Of a DNA stretch of 64,000 bases, positions 60,127 through 64,000 are shown piece after piece; the stretch's first letter is position 1, and each line of letters starts with the position of its first letter. Source of the stretch: Clostridiales bacterium (GTDB lineage Bacteria; Bacillota; Clostridia; Christensenellales; Aristaeellaceae); contig SFHK01000010.1 of the NCBI GenBank assembly GCA_004556395.1, positions 7,840 to 71,839 on the forward strand, read 5' to 3'. The notes beneath the pieces are model-generated. The model was given only the letters and a program-made list of their open reading frames with translations. It did not search any database and had not been told where the DNA came from. The position numbers were made by a program, and so were the translations under genes.

Positions 60127-60162
60127 CGCGGCCGTGACGCTTTTTTCAAGCTCACGGCCGCG
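60127..60162. terminator. Bidirectional terminator between convergent operons
   Basis: CGCGGCCGTGA (60127-60137) pairs with TCACGGCCGCG (60152-60162); the loop holds GCTT/AAGC with a T-run. Confidence 0.75.
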
Positions 60163-60166
60163 TATT

Positions 60167-60667
60167 CTATGCGTTTTTCCGAACGGCGCGGAAGATCGTT
60201 TCCACGATTTCCTCCCTCTTCATCTCCCGCCCGATGGGCGTTTCCTCAAGGATGTCCGAATAGTCCCTTTCCCGCCACCAGCGGCGCATGGCTTCCTCGC
60301 CGAACTCGTCTCGGTTGGGCTTCGTCTGGTGTCTTTCGAGCGTTTCCTCGAAGGGCAGGTCGAAATAATAAGCGAAAATTCCCGTTCCATACAGCTCACG
60401 GGCGCGGGCGAACACCTCTTGGTAACGGTCGGCGTAGAGAATGCCCTCCAAAATCGTCACGTCCGCGTGCGCGTGGCCGTATTCCACCAGCGCCGTCAGC
60501 AGCGGAATCGCCGCGTTGCCGGGCTCGTCGTGAACCCAGAGCATGTTCCGCCGCACATCATCCTGCGAAATCACAAGCGTTCCGCGCCCGAACCGCCTTT
60601 GCAGCGCTTTCGCCACCGTCGTCTTTCCGCTGCCGGAATTGCCCCGGAGCACGATCAGCGCCGCCAC
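60167..60667 (-). CDS. P-loop kinase (zeta-toxin/uridine-kinase-like)
   Basis: 166 residues. Walker A LRGNSGSGKTTVAKALQRRF (~7-26), a catalytic-looking ISQDDVRRNML (~33-43), Walker B VTILEGILYADRY (~70) and a lid region with Arg/Lys (RHQTKPNRDEFGEE). Families of this type phosphorylate small molecules; an unlinked antitoxin is not seen, so a metabolic or housekeeping role is more likely than a toxin. GTG at 60667 starts one base after the glycosidase stop. Substrate unknown. Confidence 0.75.
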   Translation of the reverse strand: MAALIVLRGNSGSGKTTVAKALQRRFGRGTLVISQDDVRRNMLWVHDEPGNAAIPLLTALVEYGHAHADVTILEGILYADRYQEVFARARELYGTGIFAYYFDLPFEETLERHQTKPNRDEFGEEAMRRWWRERDYSDILEETPIGREMKREEIVETIFRAVRKNA

Positions 60668-60668
60668 G

Positions 60669-61871
60669 TCAGGCCAGCCCCAGCCGCTTCACGCCGTGCA
60701 GGAACAAAAGCATCGCGCTGGAATACCACTGCGAAACCTGCGCCGGTTCGCCGGTCAGCGGATCGATTTCCTGCGCGAAGCGGCTGTTTTCCGCGTTCGC
60801 CAGCGCCATGACCCAGCGGGAAAGCAGCTCGTTCAGGTCGTCGCCCTTCCCGTAATCGTCCATCCAGCGAAGCGCGCGCAGCGCGGTCAGTCCCTCCGAA
60901 TAATAACCCCAGTCGTTTCCGGTGCGCGTTTTGCGGAACGCGGGATCGTTCGCCGCCAGCGACGGGAACGGGAACGCCGTCCAGAACTCCGCGGGATTGC
61001 GGAAATGCTTCCTATATATACACTCCGCCGCGTCGCCTTCCAGCACGTGCTCCTGATACAGGCTCATCGCGGAGATGGACAGGTACTTCCGCATCCGCCC
61101 CTGCGCGTCCACATCATAGAAATAATCGGTTTCGGGATCGTACAGCCGCCGCAGGATCGCCGCGCGCACGTTCTCCGCCTTTTCCCGCCAAATGCGCGCT
61201 TCCTCGTTTCGGCCGAGCCGCTCCGCCATTTTCGAAAGCGCCATGCGCGTGCCGAAGAACACGGCGTTCACGTCCGGCGAAAGCAGCGGCAGCTCCTTCA
61301 CGTCCGGCCTGTTCGCCGCGTACTCGCCCGGGCAGCCGTTCGGAATGCCGGTCAGGCGGGCGCTGTTGTCGTGCCCCGTGTCGTACACGCAGAAGGTTTC
61401 GACGAGTTCGTCCTGCGTGGTCATGCGGTTGCGCACCAGCCAGCCTTCCCAGCGGGCGCATTTTTCGTAGGCTTCCGCCAAGAACGCCTCGTCACCCAGC
61501 ATTTCCGCCGCTTCCAGACACAGCGCCGTGAACGATACGCACTCCTGAATCTGCCCGAAGCCGATCATCGTCTTATAGCCCTTCTGCGGCGCGATGGTCT
61601 CGTCCAGCACATAGCAGGGCAGCTGGCCGTCTTCCCGTTGGCGATCCAGAAACAGCCGCATCTCGCCCGCCAGCACCTGCCGCCCCTCCGGCGTGTAGTT
61701 CGCGTAGCTCACCGCGTCATAGGCATGCTCCAGCCACACGCCCGGATAGGCCGTCGAAATCAGAAACAGCTTCCCCTCGCAGCCCGGGAAATTGCGCACG
61801 TTGGCTTCCTCAATGCGCTTGATAACCTCTTCCTTCAATGCGCGAATCCGCGCACGCTCCGGCATTTGCAT
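60669..61871 (-). CDS. Trehalase/GH63-like (alpha/alpha)6 glycosidase
   Basis: 400 residues, no signal peptide. LISTAYPGVWLEHAYDAVSY, GFGQIQECVSFTALCLEAAE, DTGHDNSARL (candidate Asp acid), TRMALSKMAERLGRNEEA and TGNDWGYYSEGLTALRALRW are typical of the GH37/GH63/MGH1 (alpha/alpha)6 group, which removes glucose or mannose from alpha-glycosides. The candidate catalytic base is a late Glu in FAQEIDPLTGEP. ATG 61871 has AGAGGGG upstream. The exact family is uncertain. Confidence 0.75.
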   Translation of the reverse strand: MQMPERARIRALKEEVIKRIEEANVRNFPGCEGKLFLISTAYPGVWLEHAYDAVSYANYTPEGRQVLAGEMRLFLDRQREDGQLPCYVLDETIAPQKGYKTMIGFGQIQECVSFTALCLEAAEMLGDEAFLAEAYEKCARWEGWLVRNRMTTQDELVETFCVYDTGHDNSARLTGIPNGCPGEYAANRPDVKELPLLSPDVNAVFFGTRMALSKMAERLGRNEEARIWREKAENVRAAILRRLYDPETDYFYDVDAQGRMRKYLSISAMSLYQEHVLEGDAAECIYRKHFRNPAEFWTAFPFPSLAANDPAFRKTRTGNDWGYYSEGLTALRALRWMDDYGKGDDLNELLSRWVMALANAENSRFAQEIDPLTGEPAQVSQWYSSAMLLFLHGVKRLGLA

Positions 61872-61901
61872 AGAAATCCCCTCTTTCCGCGTATACTGTA
61901 G

Positions 61902-61930
61902 ATTGTACCATAGAACCCTGCTCGTGTCCA
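61902..61930 (-). promoter_or_regulatory. Promoter of the glycosidase-kinase pair
   Basis: On the minus strand TGGACA (61925-61930), 17-bp spacer, TACAAT (61902-61907). Confidence 0.7.
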
Positions 61931-61969
61931 GGGTAGGAAGCCGCACCAAACTCTTAACAGAAACAGGGC

Positions 61970-62026
61970 TTGACAAGCGGGCTCCCCGGCGCTATACTAT
62001 ATTTGAAATTGGTTCTCATTCTCATT
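61970..62026 (+). promoter_or_regulatory. Promoter and Fur/PerR-type operator of the peroxide-defence operon
   Basis: TTGACA (61970-61975), 17-bp spacer, TATACT (61993-61998). The next bases, 62003-62026, read on the minus strand GAATGAGAATGAGAACC, close to the GATAATGAT-type Fur box. It overlaps the transcription start, fitting autorepression. Confidence 0.75.
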
Positions 62027-62037
62027 CGGAGGACGGC

Positions 62038-62430
62038 ATGAGTCGACAGCGAACCCTGATCAAAGCGCTACTGCGTTCCGGCTATGCGCACGGCACGGCG
62101 GAGGAAATCTTCCGCGCGGCGCGCGAGGAGATGTCGGAAATCGGTCTGGCCACGGTGTACCGCAATCTCAACTATCTGGCGGATCACGGCGAGATTCGGC
62201 GCATCACCGTATCGGACGACAAGGATCGCTTCGACCCCACGCTCGTGCCGCACGAGCACGCCATCTGCCGCGTGTGCGGAAAAATGCGGGACGTAGAAAC
62301 CGGCGACCTGCGCGCCTACCTGCGTTCGCATCTGAAAACCGACGACTTCTGCTACGAGCTGTGCATTCATGATGTATGTCCGGAGTGCCGCGCCCGTATT
62401 CAGGATAACAAGGCTTTGAAGGAGGAATAA
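62038..62430 (+). CDS. Fur-family regulator, probably PerR
   Basis: 130 residues. The winged helix has YAHGTAEEIFRAA and IGLATVYRNLNYLADHGEI. Structural zinc Cys pairs are CRVCGK and CPEC. The regulatory site HEHAICRVCGKMRDVE has Asp where PerR has Asp104 and Fur has Glu, and the helix His (AHGT) matches PerR His37. This supports an iron-dependent peroxide sensor. Its operator and the two rubrerythrin genes directly downstream (3 and 39 bases) agree. Confidence 0.85.
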   Translation: MSRQRTLIKALLRSGYAHGTAEEIFRAAREEMSEIGLATVYRNLNYLADHGEIRRITVSDDKDRFDPTLVPHEHAICRVCGKMRDVETGDLRAYLRSHLKTDDFCYELCIHDVCPECRARIQDNKALKEE

Positions 62431-62433
62431 AAC

Positions 62434-62973
62434 GTGGAACTGAAGGGATCCAGAACCGAAGCCAATCTGATGGCCGCTTTCGCCGGCGAAAGTCAGGCGC
62501 GCAACAAGTACACCTACTACGCGTCCAAAGCTCGCAAGGACGGCTACGAGCAGATTGCCGATCTCTTCCTTGAAACGGCGGAAAACGAGCGCGAGCACGC
62601 GAAAATCTGGTTCAAGCTTCTGCACGGCGGGCAGATTCCCTCCACCGAGGAAAATCTGGCCGACGCGGCGGCGGGCGAGAACTTTGAGTGGACGGACATG
62701 TACGCGGGCTTTGCGAAGGTGGCGCGCGAAGAGGGCTTCGAGCACATCGCCTATCTGTTCGACGCGGTGGGCGCGATCGAGAAGAGCCACGAGGAGCGCT
62801 ATCTGAAGCTGCTCGAAAACGTGAACGGCAAGCTGGTCTTCTCCCGCGACGAGGACTGCGTGTGGCAGTGCGGCAATTGCGGTCACATCGTCATCGGCAA
62901 AGCCGCCCCGCAGGTATGCCCCGTTTGCAGCCATCCCCAGAGCTATTTCGAAATCAAGGCCGAGAACTACTGA
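62434..62973 (+). CDS. rbr: Rubrerythrin
   Basis: 179 residues. The ferritin-like di-iron domain has ExxH ligands in AGESQARNKYTYYASKA, ETAENEREHAKIWFK and AIEKSHEERYLKLLE. A C-terminal rubredoxin domain binds FeS4 through CGNCG and CPVCSHP. It reduces hydrogen peroxide in the cytoplasm of anaerobes. GTG 62434 is the start, after GGAGGAATAAAAC. Co-transcribed with perR. Confidence 0.95.
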   Translation: MELKGSRTEANLMAAFAGESQARNKYTYYASKARKDGYEQIADLFLETAENEREHAKIWFKLLHGGQIPSTEENLADAAAGENFEWTDMYAGFAKVAREEGFEHIAYLFDAVGAIEKSHEERYLKLLENVNGKLVFSRDEDCVWQCGNCGHIVIGKAAPQVCPVCSHPQSYFEIKAENY

Positions 62974-63012
62974 GCAACCCCATCAACATAAAAACAAAAG
63001 GAGCGTAGTCAA

Positions 63013-63564
63013 ATGAGAAAGTGGAAATGCGCCATCTGCGGAGAAATCGTTGTGTCCGAGGAACGCCCGACCCAGTGCCCCCTGTGCAAGGCGCCCGGCG
63101 AGAAGTTCGTCGAAGTCATTGAGACCGAAGGCCCCGAATGGGCGACCGAGCACGTCATCGGCATCGCCAAGGACGCGCCCGAAGAGATCAAGGAAGGCCT
63201 GCGCGCCAACTTCAACGGCGAGTGCACCGAGGTCGGCATGTATCTGGCCATGAGCCGCGCCGCCGCCCGCGAAGGCTACCCGGAGATCGCCGAATACTGG
63301 AAGACCGCCGCGTTCGAAGAGGCCGAGCACGCCGCCAAGTTCGCCGAGCTGCTGGGTGAGGTCGTCTCCCCCTCCACCGCTGAGAACCTCCGCGTCCGCG
63401 TGGAAGCCGAAAACGGCGCCACCGCCGGCAAGTTCGAGCTCGCCAAGAAGGCCAAGGCCCTGAACCTCGACGCCATCCACGACACCGTGCACGAAATGGC
63501 AAAGGACGAAGCGAGACATGGCCGCGCGTTCAAAGGACTGCTGGAACGGTACTTCAATAAGTAA
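63013..63564 (+). CDS. Reverse rubrerythrin
   Basis: 183 residues. The rubredoxin domain comes first (WKCAICGEIV and CPLCKAPGEKF), the di-iron domain second (NGECTEVGMYLAMSRAA, FEEAEHAAKFAELLGE, EMAKDEARHGRAFKGLLERY). This reversed order defines the peroxide/oxygen-reducing proteins known from Clostridium acetobutylicum. AAAAGGAGC precedes the ATG. It lies 39 bases after rubrerythrin in the same operon. Confidence 0.94.
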   Translation: MRKWKCAICGEIVVSEERPTQCPLCKAPGEKFVEVIETEGPEWATEHVIGIAKDAPEEIKEGLRANFNGECTEVGMYLAMSRAAAREGYPEIAEYWKTAAFEEAEHAAKFAELLGEVVSPSTAENLRVRVEAENGATAGKFELAKKAKALNLDAIHDTVHEMAKDEARHGRAFKGLLERYFNK

Positions 63565-63567
63565 GCC

Positions 63568-63771
63568 ATGTTCATCCCGAAACGGTGCCCGCGATGCAGG
63601 GACATTTCCGGCTGGCGGGAGGTCTATAACCCCTTCCTCACCAATTCCCTCGAGAAACTGGTGATCGCCCTGAAGGGCTACAATCGAGACCACTACGTAT
63701 ACCGCTGTGACCGCTGTGGTTTCGAATGCAGCTACGACAACCACGCCGAAACGCTGGATCGCCGGCGCTGA
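63568..63771 (+). CDS. Small zinc-ribbon-like protein
   Basis: 67 residues with two CxxC pairs, CPRC (7-10) and CDRC (47-50), typical of a zinc ribbon, separated by a hydrophobic stretch SLEKLVIALKG. It begins 3 bases after reverse rubrerythrin, with no good ribosome site, so translation may be coupled. No family name. It may bind zinc or iron; a link with peroxide stress is positional only. Confidence 0.55.
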   Translation: MFIPKRCPRCRDISGWREVYNPFLTNSLEKLVIALKGYNRDHYVYRCDRCGFECSYDNHAETLDRRR

Positions 63772-63777
63772 TCATTC

Positions 63778-63810
63778 CGGAACCGCTCCGCATGGGGCGG
63801 TTCCGTTTTT
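63778..63810 (+). terminator. Terminator of the peroxide-defence operon
   Basis: CGGAACCGCTCC (63778-63789) pairs with GGGGCGGTTCCG (63794-63805), followed by TTTTT. Confidence 0.9.
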
Positions 63811-63834
63811 CGTATCGAACCGTAACGTCCCCCG

Positions 63835-64000
63835 TCAGCGGATTCCCTTTTCACGCAGAACGCGCAGAATCTCATCCCGCGCCTTGCCGGGCTTCATGTT
63901 CTTTTCCACGTCGCGCGGATCAACGTAGTCTCCGTTGCGAATGCATTCCAGCAGCATTTCACCGGAAAACACCTCGAACAAATGCGCGTCCGAGAACGCC
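63835..64000 (-). CDS. C-terminal end of an unidentified gene
   Basis: The last 55 codons of a minus-strand gene enter from the right edge and end at TGA (63835-63837). The visible part includes AHLFEVFSGEMLLECIRNGD and KPGKARDEILRVLREKGIR. It is helical and charged with no diagnostic motif. The strong terminator to its left would also stop it. Confidence 0.6.
   Translation of the reverse strand, partial: AFSDAHLFEVFSGEMLLECIRNGDYVDPRDVEKNMKPGKARDEILRVLREKGIR

Noticed and set aside
60167..60667. Zeta-type toxin of a toxin-antitoxin pair
   Set aside because: No adjacent small antitoxin gene, and it is coupled to a glycosidase gene; P-loop similarity alone is not enough.

Overview
The window looks like a chromosome segment of a strictly anaerobic, GC-rich member of the Clostridia (Firmicutes), probably a gut bacterium. 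This is an inference from gene content: AGGAGG-type ribosome sites, sigma-A promoters with 17-bp spacing, SbcCD, RsgA, a YesN/YesM two-component pair with Lpl-type sugar permeases, a B12 riboswitch, PerR with two rubrerythrins, and no respiratory genes. No rRNA, tRNA, CRISPR array, phage or transposase gene was recognised.

Layout. 1-3.8 kb (minus): a GH9-like glycosidase cut by the window edge, a divergent HAM1-like protein and a Gfo/Idh/MocA dehydrogenase. 3.9-7.7 kb: sbcD-sbcC. 7.7-10.9 kb: glutamine synthetase and an ECF sigma/anti-sigma pair. 11-14.8 kb (minus): late cobalamin genes cbiB, cbiP and a CobD-like decarboxylase under a cobalamin riboswitch. 14.9-20.7 kb: solitary eutH, a GNAT, ThuA, an FGGY kinase, DUF896 and a TIM-barrel isomerase. 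21-24.7 kb (minus): rsgA behind a possible attenuator, and a polar amino-acid ABC transporter. 25-32 kb: a GH39-like glycosidase, a compact three-gene operon (Cys-rich membrane protein, radical SAM enzyme, secreted IGGADGPT-repeat protein), a DNA glycosylase, pdp, a lipid kinase and rluF. 35.2-36.8 kb: two head-to-head gene remnants. 37.8-39.3 kb: a CorC/HlyC membrane protein behind a structured leader.

39.3-54.5 kb is a large saccharide locus. An eight-gene minus-strand operon encodes a solute-binding protein, two permeases, a dehydrogenase, two TIM-barrel isomerases, NagA and a ROK kinase. Divergent from it are YesN/YesM regulators and then a GH4 glycosidase, a BadF-type sugar kinase and a NagB-like deaminase. 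Together they look like uptake and breakdown of an amino-sugar-containing glycoside, sensed at the cell surface.

54.5-64 kb: a two-gene chromate-type transporter with a divergent LysR regulator; a D-amino-acid module (RidA, D-threonine-aldolase-like PLP enzyme, N-acyl-D-amino-acid deacylase) followed by decayed ~55-bp tandem repeats; a P-loop kinase and a GH63/GH37-like glycosidase; and a PerR-rubrerythrin-reverse rubrerythrin peroxide-defence operon.

The most unusual items are the radical SAM/IGGADGPT-repeat operon (26.4-27.8 kb), a palindromic MITE-like element present twice (14.85 and 24.8 kb), two candidate leader attenuators (22.2 and 37.8 kb), a NagB-like enzyme lacking a catalytic Glu, and the deletion-type junction at about 35.44 kb.
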